In this document: positions 43,475 through 55,800 of the stretch, one piece after another | How positions within the stretch are numbered: position 1 is the first letter of the stretch | Layout: every line of letters starts with the position of its first letter | Origin: Neurospora crassa OR74A | Taxonomy: Eukaryota > Ascomycota > Sordariomycetes > Sordariales > Sordariaceae | Length of the DNA: 64,000 bases | Reading direction: 5' to 3' | Assembly (NCBI RefSeq): GCF_000182925.2 | Contig: NC_026501.1 | Span: 8,907,917 to 8,971,916, forward strand | The notes under the pieces: model-generated | Told to the model about the DNA's origin: nothing | Seen by the model: the letters and a program-made list of their open reading frames with translations, nothing else | Database searches by the model: none | Translations under genes and position numbers: made by a program

Positions 43475-44335
43475 TCATCCCCCAAAGGAAGGTAAACAGC
43501 CCAAACACACCACATCCCCATTAACCCCTCTTTCTTCGCAACAATGTCCGCATATCATTTCCCGGTGGCCGTTGGCATGCCATCCAGTAGTCGTTGGTTT
43601 TAGCCTTGATCTTTCTTTTTCGGCTACCTCATCCAAGTCCACCTCCGTCTCTGTATCCGCATCCAGCATCACGAACGAGTTCTCGGGACTGGATTTCGCC
43701 AAGGGAATATATTGCACTTGCGCTTCTTGTTCTCCGGTTTCGGTATGGTGATGTCGCCCTTGATGATGGAAACTCGATGTCCATCCGGGACATTGCCTCA
43801 TGCATACATAACACGTACGCTGGCCGCAACCTTGGCAGTCGGCGTACGAATCCAGGTCGGCCTTCTTGCTCGGTTTTCGAAAGCAAATATGACACCTGTC
43901 TAGACATTTGATCTTGGACAGCAAAGCGTGTTGTTTCTGGTGGTGGGGGTGGGAAGCAGCAGTTGGAGAATTAGACTTGGCTCGCGTGCCGTGGTGGCTG
44001 TCCTCTCGGTGGTGGACTTCATCGGACACGGACATGCGTTGTTTCTTGTTGATGGCGATTGGTATTATCTTGCGCAGGGTTGGCGGGTAAGGCTGATGCA
44101 TGGTAGGATTCGCGTAGGAGCCTTTGTCGGCTAGAATCCCGCGTGTGGTGTCGAGGGCTGGGTGGGAGCTGGAGCAGAGGAAGAAAGGGTTAGCTAACTG
44201 GGGTGGCGATGGGAGGTTTGACATGTAGTCCGCATACAATGGAATCTGGATGTTACCCGAAGTGTACGAATTCTCGACATCGTCTCGCCTCCTCTTCTTG
44301 GCCGAGGGGATCCTCTCATGGGTGACGGAGGGCAT
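43475..44335 (-). CDS. Protein with a split cysteine-rich (RING/treble-clef-like) zinc domain
   Basis: A single exon of 286 residues starts at the ATG at 44335 (MPSVTHERIPSAKKRRRDD); an 8-codon extension upstream has only a GTG. AKKRRR near the start is a likely nuclear signal. The middle is disordered and His/Ser-rich. Cysteine pairs follow the pattern CHIC ... DCQGC ... TCYVC ... RQC (about residues 148-182). After a disordered insert of about 70 residues (His-rich, then acidic) comes MICGHCCEERG ... VVCLGC near the C-terminus. Together they look like one zinc-binding domain interrupted by the insert. I recall similar fungal proteins with TCYVC and a distal CLGC half but no assigned function. 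It could be a ubiquitin ligase-like or chromatin-linked factor; this is open. Confidence 0.75.
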   Translation of the reverse strand: MPSVTHERIPSAKKRRRDDVENSYTSGNIQIPLYADYMSNLPSPPQLANPFFLCSSSHPALDTTRGILADKGSYANPTMHQPYPPTLRKIIPIAINKKQRMSVSDEVHHREDSHHGTRAKSNSPTAASHPHHQKQHALLSKIKCLDRCHICFRKPSKKADLDSYADCQGCGQRTCYVCMRQCPGWTSSFHHQGRHHHTETGEQEAQVQYIPLAKSSPENSFVMLDADTETEVDLDEVAEKERSRLKPTTTGWHANGHREMICGHCCEERGVNGDVVCLGCLPSFGG

Positions 44336-46552
44336 CGTCCACTCCCGGTATTCGAACACAGCTTATTGACGGGAACCGTTCTCGTGATGGTTGCAACGCG
44401 GCTGAAATTGCGAGTTGATTGTGACAAGAACAGACTTTAACTAGTCAATAATTACAGAGCGAGAAGATTGACGTGTTGAATTCAAGCCAAGGAGGAGAGG
44501 ATGATGGATGGAAAGAGAAACAGTTGGGAGCAAGTCGAAGCTCGAGATTACGAAAAGTGGAGGCGACGATGCGATTTCAGCCCTGCAGTGCAAGTGCGTT
44601 GTCGAGGTTCGCGGGTACCTGCCCGCTGAAACGCGCTACAGTACACAAACAGTATTCAGGGTTAGGAATTCACTGTTGGTGGTCTTTGGGTGGACGAGAC
44701 TGGAGTCATGGCTTAAGTGGTCCCTGAATTGGAACTCTCAGCGTCTTTGAACGACTGGAGGCAAAACGGAAATGAAACACCAATTGTGCACTAGCGCGTC
44801 AGGGTTGTAAGTGGCATTTCAACGGCCGTGAAAAACAAAAGGCCAATGTTTCTGTTGACACTCGACCATAAGTTTTGACATTCACCCGAAATGCCGAAGG
44901 AACGAAGATGAGCAGGTGGCAGCTCTCGGCCAGTCTTGCTATGCCCAGGGACCTCCTTTATCCAGTACGCCCGGCCAAATGTTGTTCGCCAATGAATTCC
45001 AATCTCTTGACCGCTTGACGCGTCTGAAAGGCGTGTCGCCGTGCGCTGACAGGGCCGAGTAAGTCTAGTTAACGATATCGCCAACAGTCAAAGGAGAGGC
45101 CCCTTGGCTCTCTGCTAAGAGCTAAAGTGATAGCCAAGACGCTCTTGGCTTCTAGAACGATTTGGCATTCCACGGCTCCCTTATTCCGGTGAAGAATCCC
45201 AGTCTGATGTCATTGTCTCAGACATGATCGAGATGTCGCAATGAGAGAAACCAGGTGTGAAGAAAGCCGTCACGAATCACAGTTGCCAGTCGCCGCTCGA
45301 TGTCGTGATAGAGGTATGTACAGGTAATTTGAACAGCAGTGGACAGTTCCCCAGCAAATGACAACTCGATATGATGCCCAGACAAGGGTCAGCGTGGCTA
45401 CGAAGAGACAGACTCCAGAGGTTCGTCGGGTGTCTCCCGGCCTTTTCCATACCAAGAGGCCCCAAAAAGGTGGGGGCCGCACAGAAAAAGGGGCTAGGGG
45501 ACAAAGTAAACAAACCTTATTTGGTCTAGGTAGGTAGTCTGTCTGTCTTGACTTTTGAGTGTTCGTTTTGCTGTGCTAAAGTTGCCAAAAGAAAAAAAAA
45601 AAAAAAAAAAAAAAAAGAGAGAGAGAGACAAAAAGACTGTCGGACACAGTTACTCCGAGGTTGCAAATCCTGTCCAGTTTATCCCAGACCGAGGGCTTCA
45701 TCATGGGCAGGGTCTGAGGTGACAGAATGATGAGGCATGATCACTTGAATATCTCGTCCAGGGATAAGTGCAAATCATTGTTTCGTAACCCCGTCCGGTT
45801 ATCTTATCGAATTTTAGCGGATTCCAATAGCTGCTAATCCCGAGAATCCCGTTGTCGGAAAGCGATCGGGAATCGGGGCGGATATCCAGTCACTTCAAAA
45901 TGAGATGTGAAAATTTGGCAGAAATGAATAATAATGAGCCACGTTGCTTGAAGTTGTCTCCAACAGTCGGGTGTTTGCGTATACGCAGTGGGACAATAAG
46001 TACTAAGGTTACCTTCAGGCGAATATTGGGATGAAATACTCGAGGCGTTATCTGACCGATCCTGCATCAAACACTCGGCTTGTGGCTGCCAGGACCCTGG
46101 ACGCGCGCTGTGTTTGGCAGGTTGGACGAATTGATCATTGCTTGTTTTGATGTGCGTGCAGCGCAACTCACATGCAGACAGGCGTATGCGCTGGTGCCAG
46201 CTGACCACATTCTGCTATCTTTCCACTGCCAGGCATCCGACCGCAATGCAGGCAGGCCACTGACCCTGCCTGGTGGCGTCACGTGGGCAGGCTAGGCAGA
46301 AAGCAGCAGCCCCACCCGCCTGTGGCCGTTTCCAACTCGAACTTTCTCCTCATCCCTCCCGCGTCCACCCGTCCAGTCTCGCATCAGCCTCACTTATCTC
46401 TTTCGCCATTTCCACTTTGCACTTCTTGAACACCACCACCACCACCACCACCACTCCAGCTTCGTCGCCTGAAACACCCCTCTTTGAACGCCCTACCCAT
46501 CACCAACAATTAGTTTCCCCGAGTCGAGCCCTACCAATATCGACATCGAGAT
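44336..46552. other. Divergent 2.2-kb intergenic region
   Basis: It lies between the starts of the zinc-finger gene (minus) and the SF3b14 gene (plus), so both promoters are here. No supportable gene; the 124-codon minus frame at 45834-46208 shows nothing familiar. An A-rich run with GA repeats occurs at about 45590-45628. Confidence 0.5.
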
Positions 46553-47336
46553 ATGAGTCGCGCCAACAAACTTGGCCCTGAAGTGAATCGGTGAGTCCGC
46601 GAGTCCCTTTGCGGTCACCCTGCCGTCCACGGGCGTCCTATCGATCGCCTGCCCGCCCGCCCGCACGCCGCCTGTCGGTACACACACATACACACCTTGC
46701 CTACACCGACCTCTACCTACAGCTACTTGGCTACATTCCCTATACGTCCCTCCATCAATCGCCCTCCTGTCCTACGCCAACTTTAGACATCTACCATTGA
46801 ACATGACTAACCCCTTGGCATCTACACAACAGAGCTTTGTTCGTAAAGAATCTAAGGTACGCCATCGCCTCCCTCGCTGTCGCCAAGATGTCATGGACAT
46901 GTCATGGACTAACATGTTTCGACAGCTACAACGTAACTCCGGAGGAGCTCTTCGACCTCTTTGGAAAGTACGGACCTATCCGGTATGTCATCCCGTCCCT
47001 ATCAGCCATCACGTCGTCCTCTCACTGACACGTCGGGCTATAGTCAAGTTCGCCAGGGCATTGCGAGCAACACAAAGGGCACTGCCTTCGTTGTCTATGA
47101 GGACGTAATGGATGCGAAGCAGGCGTGCGACAAGTTGAATGGTTACAACTTTCAGAACCGCTACCTCGTTGGTATGTGCTTGTGTCCCTGGCCTCACATG
47201 GTCGCCATGGTAAGGGCCCGCTGACCGTTCTGCAGTACTATACCATCAGCCCGACAAGATGAACAAGACAAAAGAGGACCTCGATGCCCGCAAGGAGAAT
47301 CTAGAACGCATCAAGAGGCAACACGGGATCGATTGA
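46553..47336 (+). CDS. sf3b6: Splicing factor SF3b14/p14 (SF3B6), U2 snRNP branch-site RRM protein
   Basis: Five exons, 46553-46590, 46833-46856, 46926-46982, 47044-47171 and 47236-47336, give 115 residues, close to human p14 (125). The protein binds SF3B1 in the U2 snRNP at the branch adenosine. The RRM is complete: [12 protein letters not shown] (RNP2), [22 protein letters not shown] (RNP1) and [14 protein letters not shown], the latter a hallmark of p14. At the RNP2 position where human p14 has the branch-contacting Tyr22, this protein has Phe16. Exon 2 is a 24-nt microexon coding only ALFVKNL. All splice sites are GT-AG and all phases agree. Saccharomyces cerevisiae lacks this gene, so its presence fits a filamentous fungus. 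Confidence 0.95.
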
Positions 47337-49769
47337 CAGTTAGACGGGCCTACGGACAGCCTCCGAATTCGACAACGATCGTCTGGAGGCCCGTCTTCTA
47401 TGAATACTTCCTCCTCCAAGACCAGGGCGGCGCCGCGCACGACGGCGCCGAGCACACCGGCTTCGAGTAGATCAGCACCACCGGCTGCTTCGAGCAGATC
47501 ATCGCCGCCGGGACCGGCCCGAAAGAAGGACAGGTCGCCGTTGACCTTTTACGCGCGGAGCTCTATCCCTCACTTCGTGCGCAAGCTGCTTCCCACCGTC
47601 CCAGAGTGCGCCTAAACGATCAACCCCTGTTATCACAAATCGAATCCCCCAGTGTGCGAATGACAACAGAAGAGATTTCACGAACGACGCGCAGTATTTC
47701 GTACACGCGGCCGGATTCGGCTCTGGCGATAGGCTTTGTGTTGCCTTTGCCATACTCCTCTCATCACGAAGCCTCTTACCGAAACATCATACATCATCAT
47801 TAAACTCGTTTTCTCACGGATCGATTTTGTTATTTTTGGCGCTGCTCCCTCATTGTTGTTGCGTTGGCATGGGGGAATGCGACGGGGTTTTAGGTGTGAT
47901 GGTTTGATGGACTGTTTTTGCTTTTTATACTCTTTTACGTTGGGCTTCGGCTGTAAAGCCCCTGGGCGCGCGCAATGCTTTCATGGCCGCTTTGCTGCTG
48001 GCCTTCCTTTGCTCCCCGGTTGTCTTTATCCTAGGGGAGGATTGCATCATGACTTTCCAACTACTGAACTGGCATTGGGATGCGGGAACAACTGAATTGA
48101 TGGCGACACAGAATCCCCATGGCGTAAAGAGCCATGAGAGGAGATTGCGACGAGATAATTGCAAACCTAGTCATTACCCATTGGTCACTGTATTTTGGAG
48201 TGTTGGCGTTGTCCCACTGCTTGGTCAGACGCTCGCTCAGAATCCACCTATTTCCTGCACCCTGATGATGGTTGTTGCCCGTGAACCTTGATAGACAACT
48301 TTTACGCGACTCAAATAACACTCGGCACAAGGATATTACATAGCCAAAGTGAAATGACGTCTGTCAGGCGGTTGAGCCATGTGACGCGTGTGGATTCAAT
48401 GTTGAAGCAAGCCTGGCATGCTTCTCAGCCCTGTAGGTCGGCTGTTGGATGTTTGATGCGGGATGGCGGTATGTGAACAGAGCATCTAAGCCACCTGCTT
48501 TCGCCGCCACGGTCCGCCAGCACATGCAAGTTACTTGTCTTGCGTGAATCATTATCGCCATGAAATTTATATCTCAAAGTTGGAGAACGGCAAGATGCAA
48601 CTATCCAAGCACGATACGATATTGAATCTGCCATCTCACATCCTTCGGCTTCACCTGACACTCGTACTATAACCACGCATCACACATTCGTCACATCTCC
48701 TTAGCTTCATTTTACCTGTAGTCCCGACAGTGCCTAAGAAGATTTAGGATTGTGACGGACAGAGGCTGAAATGGCCAGAATGTCGTTACGTGTTTAGACG
48801 ACGGGAAGCATATCCAGCAGCCGAGTGGACTGGACCTGGGTGCGGAGCCGCCATGCAATTAGGTTGTGGATCCATCTTGATACACCCGACCCGTCCTCCA
48901 GTGGATAGGTCCCGTTCAGGCAAGTGGAATATTTGTACGGCTCCACTGTAGGGTAAGGCCAGAGAAATATCAACAGCCAATGACAAGTCGAGCATGCGAC
49001 TATGCAACTGGCCTATGACGGTACAATACGGTACGGGACCTTGCTGTGCATCGCCTCCGCCCTTGACGTGCTGTGCTGTAACTTGTAAGCGCAGGAACAG
49101 GCGGCGGTGGCGGCCGCTCACCTCTCCTTCGTCGCTCTTGAATTCTTGCAGTTTGACTCGATTCAAACCAGGGCTTTCTTCTGGCGGCTGTGATACGCGA
49201 CATTGGTTGTTATGTACTGACTGTCTCATTTCCCCGTTTGGAAATACACACAAAACTTGACATGCGATTTCGGAAAACGATAACCAAAATCAACCAACTG
49301 GCTGGCTGGACTGCGAATGCGACTGAATGCGCTTAGTGTCATCGTCCTGCTCCTTCTCCAACTCAACGTTTCAACGTTTCAAAAGTGGAAAGCTGGGATT
49401 CAACAACCGAACGGCTGAAACTCGACAAGCCCACTTGTTCGGAACTGTGCACCGATCAAACCAACATTATTACACCAAACCAGCCCCGACAGTACCGTGA
49501 CCTACAATCACCTTGTCTACCATTTCTTAGAGTTGAACGAAACCATCACCACGGGACGAGTCTACCTCTAGCCGCTTGAACCATCTGACCATTGTGCGAC
49601 ACACACCAACCGACGTCACCGTGTTCGAGCGCCCCTCTTTTGTCTAGATCGTCTCTGACGACGACGACGACGACGCCTCCCGACCCTGTTTTTCTGTTGG
49701 GAGAAACCTGTCTCGGAAATATCCAAGACCTTAGTCTTCACTTAATCCGCCAGACTTACACACCATTAA
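47337..49769. other. 2.4-kb intergenic region
   Basis: Contains the SF3b14 3' end and the promoter of the STIMATE gene. A 71-codon frame at 47400-47615 (Ser/Pro/Arg-rich) lies close behind the SF3b14 stop and is probably untranslated. Other frames are short or antisense and unconvincing. Confidence 0.5.
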
Positions 49770-51461
49770 ATGTTTCCTCTTTCTCTTCAACCACCGCCAC
49801 CTCCAGGACCCTTAGCGCCGGGTCTTGCTCCCCTCAGCGCAACACCGCCTTTATCTTTGTCAGGACAGCGTCGCAATGTTGATATCCGCGAAGACATACC
49901 GGTTGTAAGAATAGCCGGCGGTACTCTGCCCTCTCACCATCGTCTGCGCATCGGCACAGTCAACAGCCTCCATCGTCGCCTAGGTGGCGAGGCAGCTGCT
50001 GGTGCGGATACCCGTCCCGATTACTTTGTCGACCCGCAAGTAGACACCCAACTCGACGATCCCGACGCCCAAGACACGGAACCACAACCATTCGAAACCT
50101 TTCCTCACGTCGTCAACCCACCTGCTCCCACCGGGACCGTTATATCCGTCACCATGACTCCCACATCGCAACCTACGTCGTCAACATCACCACAACCAGC
50201 CTCCCCCATGGCTCATCAAACAGACAACAACACCGAATGCCGCCTACTCGGCCCTTTCGCCATCCTCGTCCAAATTGCCCTCGGCTGCTTGGCTCTATTA
50301 TCACTCGTCTACAAGCGCTGGCGCGAACGGCCACAAAGACCGGTCAAGATCTGGTTCTTTGATGTGTCGAAACAAGTCTTTGGGAGCGTCTTGGTGCACG
50401 CCGCCAACGTGTTCATGTCCATGTTGACAAGCGGCAAGTTTGAGATCAAAGTGTTGGATCCGGTGGCAGTGGCGGTGGGGACCAAGATGGTGAAGCGCGC
50501 TGTGGAATATGGGATATTGAGTGCGAGAGGAGAAGACGAGTACACGCCCAATCCGTGCTCGTTTTATTTGTTGAACTTGGCTATTGATGTTTGTCTTCCT
50601 TTCCCTCCCCGTTTACTTTCTTTCTTTCTTTCTTTTTTTTTTTTCTTTTTTTCTTTTCTCAATTTTTTTTTTTTTTTTTTTTTTCCCCTTACCGCAACCC
50701 CATGCTAATAGGTATCACAAAAAAAACAGACAACCCTCGGCATCCCAATCCTCATCCTCATCGTCCGCCTCCTCTCCCGCGGCCTCCAATACACCCCCCT
50801 CGGCCAACCTCCCGAATCCCTCCAATCCGGCAACTACACCCCGCTCCACTCCCCACCCGGTACTAAACCGCGCTGGAGCTGGTGGTTCAAGCAATCCATC
50901 ATCTACTTCATCGGCCTCTTGGGCATGAAGTTCTGTGTGCTCATCATCTTCATGGTCTTCCCCTGGATTTCGCGCGTGGGCGACTGGGCCCTCGGCTGGA
51001 CCGAGGGAAACGAACGATTGCAAATCATTTTTGTCATGATGCTTTTCCCGCTCATCATGAACGCGTTGCAATACTATATTATTGATTCGTACATCAAGAA
51101 GGACGAGAAGATTCCTGAGGAAGGGGCGGAGAGTGAAGGATTAGTCACGGGACGGGGAGATGCCGAGGCTGCGGGTGCTGAGGAGAGGGGAAGGGGAAGA
51201 GGGGTTTATGATATCATCAGTGGGAGTGATGATGATGCGGGTAGTTCCGGGGATGGTGATAGTGATGGACAGGAAGATGAGGAGGATGAGCTGCCCAAGG
51301 ACAAAGCTGCTGAGTTAATGGTCGGTCATAAAAAGAGGGGGTTCAAGACCAGGACCAAAGCAGTGAGGGAAGAGGAATATGATCCGGCGGTGGATGGAGA
51401 TACCCCGACCGTCATTGGGAGTAGCTCTAGTGCGGTGTCGGGTGTGTCGGTGAAGGATTGA
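49770..51461 (+). CDS. STIMATE-family multi-pass membrane protein (TMEM110 / yeast vacuolar YPL162C-like)
   Basis: Exons 49770-50588 and 50730-51461 give 516 residues. After a disordered, Pro-rich N-terminus (about 1-150) the conserved region begins NTECRLLGPFAILVQIALG, then RPVKIWFFDVSKQVFGS, NPCSFYLLNLAID and, across the intron, TTLGIPILILIVRLLSRGLQ. Four to five hydrophobic segments are visible (about 155-177, 193-215, 265-290, 325-350 and 365-385). The C-terminal tail is acidic and Ser/Gly-rich. This order matches the STIMATE family; animal members act at ER-plasma membrane contacts in store-operated calcium entry, while the yeast homologue is vacuolar. The role in this fungus is therefore calcium- or vacuole-linked by family only. 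The intron (50589-50729) has an atypical GTTTGT donor and a very long pyrimidine run. Confidence 0.88.
50624..50691 (+). repeat. T-rich tract inside the STIMATE intron
   Basis: TTTC repeats followed by runs of T fill much of the 141-nt intron, ahead of a GCTAATAG-like site and the distant acceptor AACAG at 50729. An earlier AG (50710-50711, in CTAATAG) must be skipped. Confidence 0.8.
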
Positions 51462-52851
51462 AGGAGTCTGATTTCTATTCACGATTGACAGGGGATGAAA
51501 GGACATGTTAGTTGACCCGCCTTTCGTCTGACGTTTTGTCTGGCGTTACTATCTCTTGTTAGGGTTCTCTCTCATCCCTTCCTTTTATCAGTATTTTCAT
51601 CCCTTTTGAGCCCGAAGAAAAAAACGAAACATGGCAAGCAGGCAAGTAGGCAGTTCAGCGGAGGTTCCCCCACATGAGATCCTGGGAAAACTATTTTACA
51701 GCAATCAGTCAGTTATGTCCCTTTACAAAGACGGAGACGGAGAAGGAGAAGAAGGAGAAAGAGGAGGAGGAGGAAAACAGCATCCATCAAATCAGCATCA
51801 TTATTATTATATATACATACGTTTGTTCACTGGGTTAAGCATGGGATGGATGATTATCGGTAAACCAGCCAGGCATTGAATTGGATTGAATTATAAGCGT
51901 TTCTCTTGTGGGAAATATTGGTAGTGGTGGTAGTAGTAGTAGTAGTATAGTTAAGATGAACACGCATCAAGGAAGAAGAAGAACCATTCATTCATTCCAT
52001 TGATTAACTAGGTAATGCAGAAAATGTTCCTTATTATGTTGCTTTTATCGAATCAGGTAGGTAGGTATTTTTCCTTAAAGTCTGAAGGGCACAGTTTTCG
52101 ATGCTCGTTCAATTGCAATTTTTTTTTGCTTGTATCTAGATGCCACAGACCAAACATGATACATTTTTCCAAGCACTGACTCCTCTCTCTTTATCCTTCC
52201 TCTCTTCCTTTTCTCACTTTATTCCCAACCAACAAGTACACTAAGTTACCCTCCTCCACTCACCCCTCCCCCCCCCCCCCTTCATCATTAACAAACACAT
52301 GTACCTCCTCAGTATACTACTAAGCTTGTATTTGATATACAAGTTGAACATGTTCAGTTCTAACCTAAATGTTATTGCATATCGATATCCTTTCTCTCCC
52401 ATCTTATCACTGAATCCAGCCAGCAGCTAGTAATAGCAATAAAAAATACATGCCGAAGAACAACAACTTGGAAAAAGATATGGATGATATCATAGTAAGC
52501 TAACGGAACCTACTTCTAACTAAAAAAAGAAAAAGAGAAGAAAAGCAAAACACGCTAATTTCCCTTCCAACCGACCCCCCCGGCCTTGCTCCCCTTCCCC
52601 GCCCCTTCCAGTGCGGCGGATATGGTATATCAGATAATCATAGGTATAAACAGTACAATGCAAACAAGATAGACAAAAACGACAATGTGGCCCCATTAAG
52701 TAATTCATTTCCTTCCTTCCATTCTCATCATCCATCATCTTTCGTTCCACCTCTCCATCATCCATCCCCCTCCTCCTCCTCCTCCCCCTCCTCCCCTTCG
52801 TATCATCACAAATCCGTTCTACTCACACTCCCACTCACTCTCACAACATAC
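51462..52851. other. Convergent intergenic region
   Basis: A 1.4-kb AT-rich stretch between two converging stops. It should contain both 3' untranslated regions. A C13 run lies at 52268-52280 and GTA/AGT repeats near 51930. No gene is visible. Confidence 0.6.
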
Positions 52852-55800
52852 TCACCTCCCGCCCCTCCCAAACTGTCCTCCACCAATAACCTGCCCCCCC
52901 GACGTCCCCGCCCCAAACGGCAACTTGGGCACCGGCGGCACCACACTCTGCCGCTTATTCACGCTCAGTCCTCCACCGTTATCAAAACCAGAACCAAACT
53001 TCTGATTCACGCTCTGCCTCACAATCATGGCAGCCGCCGCCGCCGCCGCCATCCTCTCCTTCTGCCGATGTCTTTCCTTCAGATAATGTGCTGCCTCAGG
53101 CCTCATACGCAAAATCCGCAGAATCATATCATCTGACGGATCGGCCTGGGCCTCTTTGCGCTTCTCCAGTTTGGCTTGCCGCATCGTTCCCAGGTTGCGA
53201 GACATCATGATACTCTTGCCGCGACGAATGGTGCCAAGGGAGCCAAAGGCGCCGATGGCTGCTGCGCCAGTCATTCCGCCAGGCGGGGCTAGGGAGTTGT
53301 TATTGTTATTGTTGGAGTGAAGTTGGGGCGGAGCAGACATGCGGGACCCGGCTCCGGCGGCGGCGGCCGTCGCTTGTTGTTGCTCGCGCGCGCGCTGGGC
53401 GTTGGCGGCGGCCATGCGCTCGGAAGTGCGAATGAGGTTCTCGGTCGAGTCAAAGTAGAAGAAGTTGAGCGAGGCGAGCTCGTGCCACTTAGGCGACTTG
53501 AGCACGTCCGAGGGCACGCCGAGGACTTCGCCTGTCTGGGCGTCCTTGGCGTTGAAGAAGTTGAAGAGCAGCTCGAGCCAGCGGTAGACAATGTCCATCT
53601 CGGCTTGGGTGAGGGGTTTTTGCGTCGAGGGTTTGTCGGATAAGGGGGGCACAAGCAGGTTTTCGATGGCCATGAGGACTTCTTTCCAGAGACGCGTCAT
53701 GACGGCCACCATGGTTGCGTCAGTGAGGGTTTGTTTCATGATGGCAAAGTTTTCGTCAAAGTAGGTGAAGAGCGGTTGGAGCGTGTTTTCGACGTCTTGG
53801 GCAGTGACGGTAGGTGCGGTAGATTGTCGCTTTTTCCAGAGGTTGGCCATAGAGGCGGCGATACCTCGGCTGAGGAGGCTCTTGAGCGTGTCGTGGGATA
53901 GGGAGTGGTTGATGTGGGAGGTCAGCTAGGACTGCTGTTAGTATTATTGCTGCTGATGACAAGGTGCAAGAGACGCGGTGTTCGACTTACCTTGTCAGTA
54001 ATCTTGCGAACCATGTCACGCTCAGTTCTCTTCAAGTGCCTGAAGGCCTTGCCAAAGTGGAACTGGATATCATCACGCTCGCCCTCCATGCTTACACGCA
54101 GCAACAATCTTCCCTGGGTGTCAAGATCAAGCCAGAACTCTCTGGGGAGATAGTCGCTAAAGTGCACGGGGTCAAGCTTCAACGAGGTACGCCCGACGAA
54201 ATCATGGTCACCAAAGGTATCATAATCCCAGATGGTGGCGATGATGTTAAGGGGGCCCGATACGGTAATATCGATCGACTCGTCCCACCTCGGGTTGAGG
54301 TTCCTCATGATGATTCTCGTCTTGGCCAGACGCTTTTGGTACTCGTCACACAGAACCACGTACGGATCACTATACCCACCGGGGTCGCATGCTTTCAAGT
54401 CCTCGGCCTCTACGATCTTGATCGTGAACACATACTTGCCTGCTTTCCTAACCAGGGGCTTGATGCCTTCGACCCGGCGGATCGCCTCGGCACAGCCGTC
54501 TACGTTCATGGTCTTTTCTAGCTTATCCAGCGCTTGCATGGCATATTCAATGTTGTTGAGTTTGACAAAGGACTGACGCGAAGAATTAGCCTACAGTGAC
54601 AGTAAGAACTCACAATGTGTTGGTACATACCTGTGGATAGAACTGGAAAGGCTCGACCTTGTCCTTCGAGTTCCACGCATCCTTGGCGTACTGAAGAAAC
54701 CGATCTTGCGCCGACCTGCTAGCAGCGGCCTCTTGAGGAGTCTGACGGTCCATTTCTTTGGCAAAATGCTGCTCCACAATCTCGCAATAACGACCAATGC
54801 CTGCTGAGAAGGCTTTGGCCAGTGCAGTCATGAATTTTGCGTGGTGAAGCTCGTCATCCCAGTCAAGCTGGTGAATCTGGTTGACGGTCTGGGTGAACAG
54901 CGTAAAGGTGTCGATGATGGAGACACTGTGGCGTTGCTCATCGGTGGGGATATCGTCGGGATCGTTCGTCCTGACCTGGAAGGTGTCCTGTTTGATCGCT
55001 TGCTCCACGAAGTCGGTCATTCTAGCCTCGGCATTCCTAATCCATCGCCAGACGAAGTCTTCGAGGAGGCTTTCAATGTGGAAAGCAAAGGGCTTTCCAG
55101 GTAAAGACTCGACGTGCATTTTTCTAATCTCCACAAGTTCCTTGTACAAATCGAAGCCGTCCTGAACATCGATTTGGCCTTCCTCACCGCGGGTCTTGCT
55201 CATATCCACGACACGCTTGATGAACTCTTGTGCATCTTCCTCAAAGCTGGGGAAAATGGTCTCGACCAGGACCTTAAATGGACTAGCACCCATGATTTCG
55301 GGGTTCTTGCGATATCGCTTCTTAATCTTCTCCGCAAGACCGACCACAGCCTGACCGAGCTTAACGACATGGGCAAAGTTCCAGTCTTCCATGTTGGAAG
55401 GAATGTTGGCATCCAGGAAACCTCGGTAAACTTCGGCGGCGTTTTGACGCAGTCCGTTTTCGAGATGCTGAGTATACTCGGCCAATTCGTCTGGGCGTTC
55501 GTTATATGTAGGGTCATTATGGACGTGATTCGCAAGTACCGACATTACAACACCGACTGATGGCGGATTAGGCTTGTAGCACTGAATCAAGAGCGTGTAG
55601 AGTTCGCGCAACAAAGCGTCATGGAGGTCCTTTATGGATTGCTGATAGCCGGCAAAATCCGTCATTGTCCATCGGCCTGGCTCAACATCAAAAAGAGTGG
55701 CGCCGAAAAAGTTGATTGGGGGCGGCTTCTTTGGCTCCGGCTGAGCCTCCTTGACAAAGTCGAGGCAAGCATCAAGCTGCATCGTGGAAATTTCTTGGTC

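Noticed and set aside
47400-47615. 71-codon Ser/Pro/Arg-rich frame after SF3b14
   Set aside because: It sits in the likely 3' untranslated region and has no conserved feature.
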